Source: Methylophaga sp. 41_12_T18 (GTDB taxonomy: Bacteria; Pseudomonadota; Gammaproteobacteria; Nitrosococcales; Methylophagaceae). Taken from it: a DNA stretch of 64,000 bases. Both the position numbers and the translations under genes were made by a program. Below are positions 8,639 to 18,713 of the stretch, piece by piece. The notes under the pieces were generated by a model. It was not told where the DNA came from. It saw nothing but the letters and a program-made list of their open reading frames with translations, and did not search any database. The stretch spans positions 37,201-101,200 of the forward strand of contig MAAI01000087.1 in assembly GCA_002163115.1 (NCBI GenBank), in the 5' to 3' direction. Each line of letters opens with the position of its first letter. Positions within the stretch are counted from its first letter, which is position 1.

Positions 8639-10939
8639 CTACTGTTCAAGTGTTATTGGTTGACGTTTGAAATTTAGGCTAGTTAGATCGTCTAAACTCG
8701 ACTCAAGTTGTGTTAACTGTTGTCTGACATGTTCATGCTCACCAGCAAGGTATTTGAACTTAAGTTCGCTAGCTAAGTGATGCATCGTTTGATGTGCTTG
8801 TTCTAAGGTATTTAGCTGGTGTTCAGCGAAGATGTTTTCTTGTCTGGTGCGGCTAAGCCAAGTGCCGCAATGGCATTTATTATGCTCCATAATTGGCCAA
8901 TACATATGTTCATGAGGTGCAGCATTAATATTGGTTTTAAAGTGTCTAAGCCATTGATTGGCACTTATTTTTAATAGTTTTAAATGACTACTTTCAGGGC
9001 TGTGATTGGTACTGCCATATAATAGCCATTCTTCATTTGCTTGATAATTTTTGAGCCAGTTAGGTATTTGTTCCGCTGGTAAAGGTCTAGATATACCATA
9101 GCCCTGTGCTTGTTCGTAGCCCATCAGCAATAGCATCAACCCATGTTCTGTGGTTTCAACACCTTCCGCTATAACTTCACGGTTGAAGGTGTTGGCAAGG
9201 CCGATCACGCCATCGACGATGGCATAGTCGCTAGGGTTATCCAGCATATGAATAACAAAGCTTCGGTCAACTTTAATCACTTTTGCTTTCAAATGACGAA
9301 GGTGGTTGAGTGATGAGTAGCCAGTACCGAAGTCATCCAGTGCAATGCTGATACCTAGTTTATTATGACAGTCGCTAATAATAGCTGTAATGGTAGCTAA
9401 ATTACTCAATGAACTGCTTTCTAAAATCTCTATTTGTAAATATTCAGAATCAACAGATGGTTGGCTAGCTAATGCTGACTCTAATTGTGCGAGAAATAAT
9501 GGGGACTGTAGGTGGTAGGAAGAAATATTAATGCTGATTTCTAGTGCCAGTCCCATTCTTTTCCAGCTAGAAAGTTGATTGATTGCCGTTTGAATAACCC
9601 AGTTACCGATATCAATTTCAATATCAGTGCCATCAATGATCGGGAGAAACTCTGACGGTGGAGTGAGGCCTTTTAATGGGTGTTGCCAACGAATTAATGC
9701 TTCGGCTCCAAAAACATGGCCTGTTTTCATATTAATTTTGGGCTGATAATAGAGACAAAACTCATTATTAATTAAGGCTTGTTGAATTTCTTGCAGTTGC
9801 AGATGTTTTTGCACCGCAAGTTGATCATCTTCAGTACTAAAAAATTGATAACGATTTCGGCCGGAAATCTTAGCTTTATACATTGCTTGGTCGGCATGGC
9901 GTAATAAGGTGTCTGGATCCGAATCATCAGATGGGTAGATAGTAACGCCACTAGATGCACTGATCGACAGTGATATATTTTCTATAATGTAGTTTTGGGC
10001 TAAAGTAGTATGAATTCTGGTTAAGAGCTGCTCACATTCATCTACAGAAGCTAAATTACCCAATAATATAACAAATTCATCACCACCTATGCGTGACACC
10101 GTATCATCTTCACGAATATTAGCCTTGATGCGTTCGGCAACTTCAATAAGTAACTTATCACCGATAATATGACCATATTTATCATTGATGGGTTTGAAAT
10201 GGTCTAAGTCTAAAAAGCATATTGCTAGTAATGATTTGATGTTTTTGCTATGTAGTACGGCCTGTTCAAATCGATTGGTAAAAAAACTGCGGTTAGGAAG
10301 TTTAGTAAGCTCGTCATAATGCGCCATAAATTCGAGCTTTTTTTGTTGCTCTTTATTTTGGGTGATATCGGAAACAAGACAAACATAATGGATACTGTCA
10401 GCATCATCGCTGACTAAGGTTGAAATTGTCAGGCGGACTACAAAAAGTTGGCCGCTTTTTTTACGGCTATATATTTCTCCTTTCCAGTGCTTTTTCTTAT
10501 TGAGAGATCGCCAAATATCAAGGTAGAACTTGGTTTTATCACTATTTGATATTAATAAGTCAATGCTTTTACCGATTAATTCACTACGTTCAAATTGGCT
10601 AAGTAGAGTAAAAGCCGGGTTTATATCGACAATAGTATTATTGATATCAACAATAATTATGCTCTCGTGGGCATCATTAAATACGCGAGTAGCAAGGTGT
10701 ATTTCTTTAGTTTCTGTACGATACTTTTCAAAAAATAAAGCGGTTAGAAAGACAATGACAACAGCAGTCAAACTAAGTGAAATAAGAGATGTGATGAGTA
10801 GTTGGCTGTTGGGCTGATCCGGCCAAAAATAGTACTGGCTGAAGAATAGCAAGCAGGCCACGCTGCTCATTAAAAAGCTGCAAGCGGATACAAAATGCCA
10901 GAACGGCATCTGTTTTACATAACAGCTGAGTTTTACCAT
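8639..10939 (-). CDS. PAS-GGDEF-EAL c-di-GMP enzyme with C-terminal zinc-binding CZB domain
   Basis: Dual-domain c-di-GMP protein in the inner membrane. Order: two transmembrane helices (~12-36 and 44-68), PAS (~80-195), GGDEF (~205-365, with intact RIGGDEF), EAL (~385-640, with AEALIRW, ALDDFGTG and AEGVE) and a C-terminal tail (~660-745) that looks like a chemoreceptor zinc-binding domain: HEHMYW, then KCHCGTW, then an HQTMHH pair. CZB domains in DgcZ and chemoreceptors bind zinc through three His and one Cys. Both catalytic signatures are intact, so it could make or break c-di-GMP, with zinc or oxidants tuning the balance. AGGA lies before the ATG. It is next to a second GGDEF-EAL gene in the same orientation, about 145 bp apart. 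Confidence 0.88.
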   Translation of the reverse strand: MVKLSCYVKQMPFWHFVSACSFLMSSVACLLFFSQYYFWPDQPNSQLLITSLISLSLTAVVIVFLTALFFEKYRTETKEIHLATRVFNDAHESIIIVDINNTIVDINPAFTLLSQFERSELIGKSIDLLISNSDKTKFYLDIWRSLNKKKHWKGEIYSRKKSGQLFVVRLTISTLVSDDADSIHYVCLVSDITQNKEQQKKLEFMAHYDELTKLPNRSFFTNRFEQAVLHSKNIKSLLAICFLDLDHFKPINDKYGHIIGDKLLIEVAERIKANIREDDTVSRIGGDEFVILLGNLASVDECEQLLTRIHTTLAQNYIIENISLSISASSGVTIYPSDDSDPDTLLRHADQAMYKAKISGRNRYQFFSTEDDQLAVQKHLQLQEIQQALINNEFCLYYQPKINMKTGHVFGAEALIRWQHPLKGLTPPSEFLPIIDGTDIEIDIGNWVIQTAINQLSSWKRMGLALEISINISSYHLQSPLFLAQLESALASQPSVDSEYLQIEILESSSLSNLATITAIISDCHNKLGISIALDDFGTGYSSLNHLRHLKAKVIKVDRSFVIHMLDNPSDYAIVDGVIGLANTFNREVIAEGVETTEHGLMLLLMGYEQAQGYGISRPLPAEQIPNWLKNYQANEEWLLYGSTNHSPESSHLKLLKISANQWLRHFKTNINAAPHEHMYWPIMEHNKCHCGTWLSRTRQENIFAEHQLNTLEQAHQTMHHLASELKFKYLAGEHEHVRQQLTQLESSLDDLTSLNFKRQPITLEQ

Positions 10940-11084
10940 ACTGCATCCTGCCTTAATAATAACAATTTACATGAGATGGTTTAGCTTTATAAAATTAGAT
11001 GAAAATAATAAGGTGTTTCGTTATGGATGTCTATTTATTTGATTTGAAAGATAAATTTAAATAATTAGTTAATGTTTATAGGAT

Positions 11085-13211
11085 TCAAGTAGCTTTCATT
11101 ATTTCCTCAACGGGTAAAGGTTTGCTGATACCGTAGCCTTGAGCGTGGTCAACACCTATAGCACTAAGTATGCTTTTAATGTCGGCATTTTCTACAAATT
11201 CAGCAATGGTATGCATACCCATCACTTGGCCTATTTCATTGATAGATTTGACCATGGCCCGGTCTATGGGATCGTGGACAATATTTTTGACAAACATGCC
11301 ATCAATTTTTAGGAAGTCGACCGGTAAGTTTTTTAAATAACCAAATGAAGATAAACCACTGCCAAAGTCATCAAGTGCAAACCGACAGCCTAGCTCTTTC
11401 ATTTTTGCAATAAACAAGGTTGCAGAGCTCAGGTTAGTTATCGCTGCTGTTTCAGTAATCTCAAAGCAGATTTTTTTGGGTGATATTGTTGTATGTTTAA
11501 ATTTTTCAACGATCAGTTCTTGAAAGTTCATATCGGTTAAAGACTGGCCTGATAAGTTGATGGAGCAAAAGTCGACGTGCTCAACAAACCGAGGATTTGT
11601 TTCTAACAATTCAAACGCGGTGGTCACTACCCATGAGTCTAATTTAGATATTAAATTATAGCGTTCTGCAGGCGGTAAAAAAGCACCTGGAGGAATGATT
11701 TCTCCTTTTTCATCAATCATCCTAATTAAAAATTCGTAATGCATTTTATGACTGTTATTTAGAGGCACGATTGCTTGTGCATAAAGACAGAAGCGGTTTT
11801 CAATAATCGCTTTATTGATACGCGTGACCCATTGCATTTCACCATGACGTTGTGCAATCTCAGCATCGCCTAGATCATGGACATGGACACGGTTACGGCC
11901 ATTATCTTTGGCTACATAACAGGCTGCATCAGCATGTTTTAATAGTTCACTCAGGTTGGGGCTATTTTTGGTTATAGCAACTAAGCCGATGCTAACCCCC
12001 AACTTAAAACTATAGTCTTGCCATGAAAATTGATAGTCCTGGATAGCTTTTAATATTGCCATTGATACGCGGTGTGCATCATCTAAGGAACAATGTTCCA
12101 TTAATACGCCAAACTCATCCCCCCCCAGGCGAGCTAAAGTATCTCGTTGTCTCACTGTGCTTTGCAGCAGGGCAGCAATTTGGCGGAGCATTTCATCACC
12201 TGCACTATGGCCACAGGTATCGTTAATAATTTTGAACTGATCTAAATCCATAAAACATAAAGCATGTACGCCGTCATCATCTGGTTTCAGGTTAGCAAGT
12301 AGTCGATCGGTTCGGCGTTCAAATTCATGACGATTTATTAAACCGGTTAATGCATCATGTGAAGCCTGAAAACTCAATTTTTCAGACAGTTCATATTCAT
12401 GACTAACGTCATCTTGAATGCAGATGAAATGAGTGATCGGACCTTCAGAGCTTTTAACACTAGAAATGGAATTACGAGCGCGGTAAAGGCTGCCATCTTT
12501 TTTCTTATTATTAAATTCACCTTTCCACTCTTTACCCGCTGAAATGGTGCGCCATAATTTTGTATAGGTAGCTGCTGGTGTTGCTGATGATTGTAAAAAA
12601 CGTGTTTTTTTACCTAACACTTCTGCTTGTTGGTAACCGGTCGTAGTTGAGAACTTCGGATTTACATATTCAATACGTCCCTTATTATCGGTGATAATGA
12701 CACTTGAAGAGCAGGCATCTACAGCACGAGATAGTTTTAATAGGTTGTCATTGCTGGTTTGTAACTGCCTATTTAATAAAGCGAGCTGATTAGACTTCTC
12801 AGCTAAACTAGCTTCAGTGTGTTTGCGTGCAGTGATATCTCTGACAATAGCGATAATATCGTTGCTACTTGGATGTGGTGTCAGCCTGGCTTCAAACTGT
12901 TTCACCTGCTTTGATATTTCTAGCGAATAATCAAAGCTAACCAGCTGCTTACTTTCTTTAACTAAGCTCAGGTTATAGGCAAACTTTTCAGCTGTGGCTG
13001 CCGGCAGAATGTCTTGCATTTTATTGCCCAGAAATGACTCAGGTGGAACGTAGAGTTCAGATGATGTTTTGCAGTGATAGTCTTTGATGGTGCCATCTAC
13101 AGACATTAAGAAAAAAATATCAGGTAATACTTGAAATACGGAGTCTAAGAGGGATTTACAGTCTGTATTTTCAATAGTGTCACTAATTAAAAAATTGGAA
13201 GAATCAGACAT
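11085..13211 (-). CDS. PAS-PAS-GGDEF-EAL c-di-GMP protein
   Basis: Soluble c-di-GMP protein with no transmembrane segment. Two PAS domains (~18-135 and ~160-285; the second has ITDNKGRIEYVN and a PAC stretch) precede GGDEF (~290-450, RLGGDEF intact) and EAL (~465-705). The EAL signature itself reads EFLIRM, but downstream DDFGSG, KIDGMFV and AEFVEN are kept, so phosphodiesterase activity remains possible. The family often carries such EFL/EIL variants. It starts 520 bp upstream of the divergent wecB, so it faces the exopolysaccharide locus across one regulatory region; linked control by c-di-GMP is an inference. The ribosome binding site before the ATG is weak. Confidence 0.87.
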   Translation of the reverse strand: MSDSSNFLISDTIENTDCKSLLDSVFQVLPDIFFLMSVDGTIKDYHCKTSSELYVPPESFLGNKMQDILPAATAEKFAYNLSLVKESKQLVSFDYSLEISKQVKQFEARLTPHPSSNDIIAIVRDITARKHTEASLAEKSNQLALLNRQLQTSNDNLLKLSRAVDACSSSVIITDNKGRIEYVNPKFSTTTGYQQAEVLGKKTRFLQSSATPAATYTKLWRTISAGKEWKGEFNNKKKDGSLYRARNSISSVKSSEGPITHFICIQDDVSHEYELSEKLSFQASHDALTGLINRHEFERRTDRLLANLKPDDDGVHALCFMDLDQFKIINDTCGHSAGDEMLRQIAALLQSTVRQRDTLARLGGDEFGVLMEHCSLDDAHRVSMAILKAIQDYQFSWQDYSFKLGVSIGLVAITKNSPNLSELLKHADAACYVAKDNGRNRVHVHDLGDAEIAQRHGEMQWVTRINKAIIENRFCLYAQAIVPLNNSHKMHYEFLIRMIDEKGEIIPPGAFLPPAERYNLISKLDSWVVTTAFELLETNPRFVEHVDFCSINLSGQSLTDMNFQELIVEKFKHTTISPKKICFEITETAAITNLSSATLFIAKMKELGCRFALDDFGSGLSSFGYLKNLPVDFLKIDGMFVKNIVHDPIDRAMVKSINEIGQVMGMHTIAEFVENADIKSILSAIGVDHAQGYGISKPLPVEEIMKAT

Positions 13212-13732
13212 AATAATAGCGTCTAATCAATGACTTAATAGTAAATGGTTTGGTTGTTAAATTATTCATCATAAAATAACGCAAGCAAAATTAACGCCAT
13301 ATCATTATTTGGGTTACTTGAAATAAGAATGAAATTTGCCTGCAAGTAGACGTGCTGGGAGCTAGGCCAAGTAATATTCTTATATTCAGTGAGATAGAAT
13401 AGGTGAGAACTGTTAGCTCGCTGACTGGCTGAATAAACCAAATTATGCCGACTTTATGGGAGAGGCAAGACCACAGTAGCCAAGTTGACCAATGAAGCAT
13501 GGCATGCACACTAATGAATTTTAAGTCCTTGAAACCATATGGTTACGGTAAGGGATTACTTTGGGGCGAACGCATAAATTCTTGCTAGAGACAGGATACT
13601 GCCATAGTTTGTCGGGGCCATGATCGTTGCCATAATTAAATGTTCATACAGTAGGTTTGTCGTATTCGTTCGAATACTAAACATTAAATTTATTATGTTA
13701 GGATATTAGAACGGTAGGATGGTAGGACAGTT
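13212..13732. other. 521-bp divergent regulatory region before the exopolysaccharide locus
   Basis: No believable gene; the longest open frame (about 72 codons, minus strand, 13291-13509) has no ribosome site or recognisable motif. A palindrome at 13662-13677 sits 55 bp before wecB. I could not identify a convincing -35/-10 pair. Confidence 0.5.
13662..13677. promoter_or_regulatory. Palindromic candidate operator upstream of wecB
   Basis: GTATTCGTTCGAATAC has two perfect 7-base arms around TT, 55 bp before the wecB start. Its size and position suit a dimeric regulator site, but no regulator is identified. Confidence 0.35.
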
Positions 13733-14866
13733 ATGATGCTGACTTTTCTGAATATTATCGGAACTCGACCTGAAGCTATTAAAATGGCTCCGGTTATCCA
13801 TGCGCAGAGAGGTTTTTCAGACTCCATCCATCCCTTTGTTTGTTCGACTGGCCAACACCGCCAAATGCTTGATGATGCTTTTCAGTTTTTTGATATCAAG
13901 CCAGATTATGAACTTGCTGTGATGCAAGGTGATCAATCACTGTCGATACTAACTGCTAGCTTATTAGAATCACTAAATAAGGTGGTGATAGATGCAAAGC
14001 CAGATTGGATCCTTGCTCAAGGAGACACGACCTCGGTAATGACTTCAGCTCTGGTCGCGTTCTATCATAGAATTCCATTTGCTCATGTGGAAGCCGGGCT
14101 AAGAACTGGCAATATCTACTCGCCATTTCCAGAAGAAATGAATCGTATCATCGCTGATAAGGTTGCTGCATTGTTATTTGCACCGACTTCTCATGCGAAA
14201 CAACAACTGATTAACCGTGGCCTTAATGAAGAACGAATTTTCGTAACCGGCAATACCATCATCGATGCCTTGCATATGGTGACAAAAACTCCTTATTCAT
14301 GGGAACAAGGCCAACTTGCATCTATTCCACGTGATAAACGTATTGTACTGATAACTGCTCACCGTCGAGAATCATTTGGTGCTCAGATTGAACAGATACA
14401 CAATGCAGTACGAATTCTGGCTAATAGATTTGCAGCTGATGACATTCTATTTGTCTATCCGGTACATCTAAATCCGCGTGTTTATGAACCGGCAAATCGG
14501 ATTCTTGGTAAGACTGACAATGTGATGCTCTTGCCGCCGCTCGATTACCTGTCGCTGGTCAATCTAATGCAAGAGGCTGTATTAGTATTGACGGATTCTG
14601 GCGGTATTCAAGAAGAAGCTCCCACCTTTGGAAAACCAGTACTGGTTTTGCGTAATGACACTGAGCGTCCTGAAGGTGTAACTGCTGGTGTTTCCCGGCT
14701 AGTCGGCACTTCCACCGATGTTATTGTTGAAGCAGTGACTGAATTACTCACTAATCAGCAGGCATATGATGCCATGGCACAACCAAAAAACCCATATGGT
14801 GATGGCATGGCAGCACAACGAATTGTGCAGGCTATTCTTACTCATCGTGGTGAAGGAGCGTCATGA
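13733..14866 (+). CDS. wecB: UDP-N-acetylglucosamine 2-epimerase (non-hydrolysing)
   Basis: Interconverts UDP-GlcNAc and UDP-ManNAc in the cytoplasm. At 377 residues it has the family length. Visible signatures are NIIGTRPEAIKMAPV at the N-terminus, VCSTGQHRQML, QGDTTSVM, HVEAGLRTG, FPEEMNRI, TAHRRESFG, PVHLNP, LTDSGGIQEEAP and LRNDTERPEGV, which include the catalytic and UDP-binding residues. It overlaps the next gene by 4 bp (ATGA), so it is the first gene of the exopolysaccharide operon and probably supplies its amino-sugar donor. No wecC dehydrogenase follows, so the product may be used as UDP-ManNAc, or the enzyme may serve an equilibrium role. Confidence 0.93.
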   Translation: MMLTFLNIIGTRPEAIKMAPVIHAQRGFSDSIHPFVCSTGQHRQMLDDAFQFFDIKPDYELAVMQGDQSLSILTASLLESLNKVVIDAKPDWILAQGDTTSVMTSALVAFYHRIPFAHVEAGLRTGNIYSPFPEEMNRIIADKVAALLFAPTSHAKQQLINRGLNEERIFVTGNTIIDALHMVTKTPYSWEQGQLASIPRDKRIVLITAHRRESFGAQIEQIHNAVRILANRFAADDILFVYPVHLNPRVYEPANRILGKTDNVMLLPPLDYLSLVNLMQEAVLVLTDSGGIQEEAPTFGKPVLVLRNDTERPEGVTAGVSRLVGTSTDVIVEAVTELLTNQQAYDAMAQPKNPYGDGMAAQRIVQAILTHRGEGAS

Positions 14867-16425
14867 GCTTGAGTGTTTTCTTAACGACCATAACGAATTG
14901 GTTGCTGATTAATTATCATGCAATTGCAGTGGCAGGCTGGACTGCTTGGCTGACGTTATTTTTGATCTTGTTTTTTACCATTGGAGTAGTGAGCTCGATC
15001 CGGGTATACCTCCATGCTCGCCATACCATTAGGCATCATATCGATGTGGCGAAACCGACTTTGAAAGAAGTGCAGAAACTAGCTGATAACAAGGGTGAAG
15101 AGCTTCCTTTTATTATAATTATGGTACCAGCAAAGGACGAGTCGAGGGTTATTGCCAATACCATCATCCGTCTTGCACAGATTGATTATCCAACTGAGCG
15201 TTATGCGGTGGCTATCATTACTGATGAACGCGAAAAAAGTGATAACGGTTCCTTGACAACCATAGAAATAGCTAGCGTTTGGGCCGATGATATTAATCGC
15301 GATCTAGCTGCCCCATGGCTCTATGTGATTAATGTGCCAGAGTGGTTTAGCGGCAAGTTTGGCTGCACTGAAAAAACATTCAGTCGTTCTACAAAGGGCC
15401 GGGCTCTTAATTATGCACTGCATTATTTGCACGATGATTGCCGGCTATCACAGGCTGATATGTTGGGAGTTTTAGATGCAGACGGTCGTATACATACCGA
15501 AGTATTACGTGAGGTCGCCTTCAAACGCATAAATAATCGAGCCCAAGTGCTGCAGGGGCCAGTGTTTCAGATATCTAATTACTGGGATGTTACTTTGTCA
15601 GCTAAAGCTGCTGGTATCGAACTATCCATTTATCACCTTTCGTCGCTTGCCCGTCGTCTGCTGAGTAAAAAAATGACCGCTGAATTTCTGGCGGGTACTA
15701 ACTATTTCATTGACTTGCATACGATGATAGATTTGGGCGGCTGGAATGAACAAGCACTTGTGGAAGATGCAGAACTTGGCTTAAGGCTATTTCTCGAAAA
15801 AAATATTAAACCAGAATGGCTCTCCTGTTATGAGATTGAACAGACACCGCCTGATTATCATGTGTATCTGAAACAGCGACAACGTTGGTCACTAGGGCAC
15901 TTTCAGTTGCTGCCAATGATTCGAAATTCAGGACTGCCTATCAGTGGCAAAATCGCATTGTATTGGCGGGTAATGTCGGCGATCTTCAAAAGCCCAGTTG
16001 ATATTGGGCTTCCTGTGTTGGGCTGGATCGCGTTATTGTCCGGCTGGCATCAAGGACTAACGGAGTGGATCAGTTGGGTCATGCTTAGCCTGCTGATATT
16101 TTCATTGTTTGTTTGGGATTTTTTTGGTCGTGGCTACCATATGATCAAAAAATATGCGCCTGGCAAGCAGCGAAACTGGCTTCAGAATCGATTTCATCAG
16201 TTGCACTTTATTATCGCTATGCCATGGTTGATTTTTCTACAGGCCCAGCCACGTTTTGTAGCTATATTTCAGTATCTGACCGGCTTTGACAATGATAGTT
16301 GGGTTAAGACAAAGCGGACAGTTGAAGAGCCGTTGGAGGTCATCCCGAAGTTAGGTGCTAGGAAAGTTGAGATCGACAAGCTAATTGTTGCTGAGCATGA
16401 AAACGTTCATGAAGAAAGATTGTGA
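14863..16425 (+). CDS. Family 2 membrane glycosyltransferase, processive synthase type
   Basis: Predicted inner-membrane polysaccharide synthase. An N-terminal helix region (~19-48) is followed by a cytoplasmic GT2 domain with IIIMVPAKDES, a TDER acidic site, GVLDADGR (DxD), VEDAELGLR (catalytic-base ED) and QRQRWSLGH (the QxxRW motif of processive enzymes such as BcsA, PgaC and Alg8). Then come about four C-terminal helices (~365-470). There is no PilZ domain. The start overlaps wecB by 4 bp, and the gene overlaps the deacetylase-like gene by 4 bp, which implies translational coupling. The polymer is likely hexosamine-based given wecB and the deacetylase, but substrate specificity cannot be read from the sequence. 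Confidence 0.87.
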   Translation: MSLSVFLTTITNWLLINYHAIAVAGWTAWLTLFLILFFTIGVVSSIRVYLHARHTIRHHIDVAKPTLKEVQKLADNKGEELPFIIIMVPAKDESRVIANTIIRLAQIDYPTERYAVAIITDEREKSDNGSLTTIEIASVWADDINRDLAAPWLYVINVPEWFSGKFGCTEKTFSRSTKGRALNYALHYLHDDCRLSQADMLGVLDADGRIHTEVLREVAFKRINNRAQVLQGPVFQISNYWDVTLSAKAAGIELSIYHLSSLARRLLSKKMTAEFLAGTNYFIDLHTMIDLGGWNEQALVEDAELGLRLFLEKNIKPEWLSCYEIEQTPPDYHVYLKQRQRWSLGHFQLLPMIRNSGLPISGKIALYWRVMSAIFKSPVDIGLPVLGWIALLSGWHQGLTEWISWVMLSLLIFSLFVWDFFGRGYHMIKKYAPGKQRNWLQNRFHQLHFIIAMPWLIFLQAQPRFVAIFQYLTGFDNDSWVKTKRTVEEPLEVIPKLGARKVEIDKLIVAEHENVHEERL

Positions 16426-18713
16426 TGATCTCAAAATTTAGCCAAGCCGGCCATCATTACCAGCTCCTAATTGGTTTGTTACTAATAGTGTGCATGCCTT
16501 TATGTGTTAATGCCGAGCTCATTAATCTAGCTGAAAAACGCAGTTATTCTTTACTGATTCAACCCAGTGATCCTTACCCGGATACGGGTAAGTTGCTGAC
16601 TGATGGGCGGCAGGGAACAGAGCCGTTAGAGTGTGGTGAAAAGATGTGCGCACCAGGTTGGGTTGGGTTTGATCATGGTCAGCCTGTTGTCATGCTCGAT
16701 CTCGAAAATACTCATCAGATAGATAGTATTTCCATGTCTTTTCTTTCTTTGCCAAAAGCCGGTATCAATCCGCCATCAGAGGTTCAGTTAGAGAGTTCAT
16801 TTGATGGGCTGCAATGGACGCAACGCGGAAAACTCAATTTAGACAAAGGAAAAATGCAGTTTGAATTGAGCGATCTTGCATGGAGAACACGTTACCTACG
16901 GTTGACCATTGAACGTGAGCAATGGAGCTTCCTTGATGAGCTTCGTGTTATTGGCGACTCTAGTTTTGTCGATAACCAACATGAATTGCTTAAGCCAACC
17001 CTCGTTGTCACCAGCAATTTATCTGGTAATGATGAACGACAACTTAGACTGGCCAATATGCTTGATGGCATGGGGGTAACTTATGAGATTATTGACGTCG
17101 AACAACTTAACGATATTGAGTTCTTTAAATATCAATTATTGATTTTTGCTAGCTCATCGACAACATCACTAACGATATCATTGGCTCAAGAACAGAGTTT
17201 GGTTACAGCTATTAATGGCGGCACCAATGTATTGTGGGTTGGAGGGGGGATATGGGGTTCTTTCAAGAGTACGGTGCTAGCAGATATTTTTGGCATTCGT
17301 TATGTCAAACAAGGTTCTAATGAGGAAAACGGTGTGCATTATGCTGAATACCGTAACCTTATCGGCGACTTAGATCGCGTACCAGTAGAACATGAAACCA
17401 TGTGGGTAGTGGAAGCGGTGAAGGCTGAAGTCGATAGCTGGTATCTCGACAGTAATGGCAGACAGAAGAATATTCCTTTTATCACTCGTATGAGTGGAGA
17501 TGAAACTCGTGGGGCAGCTACCTATATCTCATTACCTTTGCTTGACCGTTGGAAAATAAGCGAAAGCTATTTTACCTATTCGCGAGCCGAAATTTTAGCA
17601 AGAGCGATTCGTTTATTGATGACTGATGGCCTAGTCGGCAAGCACTCCGCTGAAAATGCGAGTGATGCAACCTTGCTGCTCAGGCTTGAGGATTATACGC
17701 CGGCTGGTTTCTATATGCAGCATGACTCACGACTTTGGCTGGCACGTATGAACAAGCTACTAGCGTTGACAGATAAATACCAGATACCACTGAATATCGG
17801 TATTGTGCCGATTTATAATCATCCCTATCTCGATGAAAGCCATGATTGGGCAGAACAGAGCCCATCGATAATTAAGCTAAAAATTATGGCTCAAGCTGCA
17901 TTCGAGAAGGGAGGCAGTCTAATCGTCCATGGTTATGATCATCAAAATGGTGATTCAATAGATGATTTTAGCGGTGATGATTGGGAGACTTACGATGAAG
18001 ACTCTAAGCTGTTCTTATCTCTCCGGGACCAACAGATAATTACTGATGCTGCCTATGATGAAATCGAAAAACAGTGGCGGCTAAAGCCCGTTATCTGGGA
18101 GACACCACACTACATCAGTAATAGTGATACTTTCTTGGCTGCGCGTAAATCAGGATTCAAATATTTCACAGAATCTGATACAAAATTATTCCCTAATTGG
18201 AATGGCTACCTTAATCATGCCAATGGTCTGATGTTAAATATTCCAGAAACGGGGGCTTATTTCCAGAGTTCAGTAAATGAACTGAAAGAGAAAACACTGG
18301 TAAAGCAATTGCACATACTGCCACGTATCGTTCGCATGAATGCCCCGTTTCTGGTGTTCTATCACAATAACTCGGAAAGTATGTACGATGCGCTCAATAA
18401 TTTTCTGATCACGAGTACAGAGTTTGATTTGTGGAAGCCAAACCTTGAATCTTTTGCCAGATTCTGGGAAAAACGCAAAGCAGTCGAGATCAGTGCAACC
18501 ATCGATAAAAAAGCAAAACAATTGCATGCTGTGGTCAATAATGCTTTCGACAACTTTACGCTAGCAATACAGCTGCCTGCCGGCAGTTCACCGATAAGTG
18601 TCTTCATTGATGGCACCATAACAAAAGTTAAGCAACGACAACTAGCAGAAAACTGGCAACTCTATCCGGTATTAACTGGGGGCTCGCATGAGATTATTGT
18701 TTCGTACCAGTAA
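16422..18713 (+). CDS. Secreted DUF2334 polysaccharide-deacetylase-like protein with discoidin-like N-terminus
   Basis: Periplasmic or membrane-anchored protein of 763 residues. A signal sequence (residues ~1-31, ending VNA) leads to a discoidin/F5-8-like beta region (~35-175), a flavodoxin- or amidotransferase-like segment (~190-300, with LLIFASSSTTS and NVLWVGGGIWGS), and a NodB-like DUF2334 domain (~410-665) with LLRLEDYTP, NIGIVPIYN, IVHGYDHQ and ETPHY. DUF2334 proteins are related to carbohydrate esterase 4 deacetylases; the Asp and His residues in LEDY and HGYDH fit a metal site. It is likely to modify the polymer made by the preceding synthase, removing N-acetyl groups. It overlaps its neighbours at both ends. 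Confidence 0.78.
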   Translation: MMISKFSQAGHHYQLLIGLLLIVCMPLCVNAELINLAEKRSYSLLIQPSDPYPDTGKLLTDGRQGTEPLECGEKMCAPGWVGFDHGQPVVMLDLENTHQIDSISMSFLSLPKAGINPPSEVQLESSFDGLQWTQRGKLNLDKGKMQFELSDLAWRTRYLRLTIEREQWSFLDELRVIGDSSFVDNQHELLKPTLVVTSNLSGNDERQLRLANMLDGMGVTYEIIDVEQLNDIEFFKYQLLIFASSSTTSLTISLAQEQSLVTAINGGTNVLWVGGGIWGSFKSTVLADIFGIRYVKQGSNEENGVHYAEYRNLIGDLDRVPVEHETMWVVEAVKAEVDSWYLDSNGRQKNIPFITRMSGDETRGAATYISLPLLDRWKISESYFTYSRAEILARAIRLLMTDGLVGKHSAENASDATLLLRLEDYTPAGFYMQHDSRLWLARMNKLLALTDKYQIPLNIGIVPIYNHPYLDESHDWAEQSPSIIKLKIMAQAAFEKGGSLIVHGYDHQNGDSIDDFSGDDWETYDEDSKLFLSLRDQQIITDAAYDEIEKQWRLKPVIWETPHYISNSDTFLAARKSGFKYFTESDTKLFPNWNGYLNHANGLMLNIPETGAYFQSSVNELKEKTLVKQLHILPRIVRMNAPFLVFYHNNSESMYDALNNFLITSTEFDLWKPNLESFARFWEKRKAVEISATIDKKAKQLHAVVNNAFDNFTLAIQLPAGSSPISVFIDGTITKVKQRQLAENWQLYPVLTGGSHEIIVSYQ

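Noticed and set aside
13291..13509. Minus-strand 72-codon open frame
   Set aside because: No ribosome site, no recognised motif, and it lies in the divergent regulatory region.
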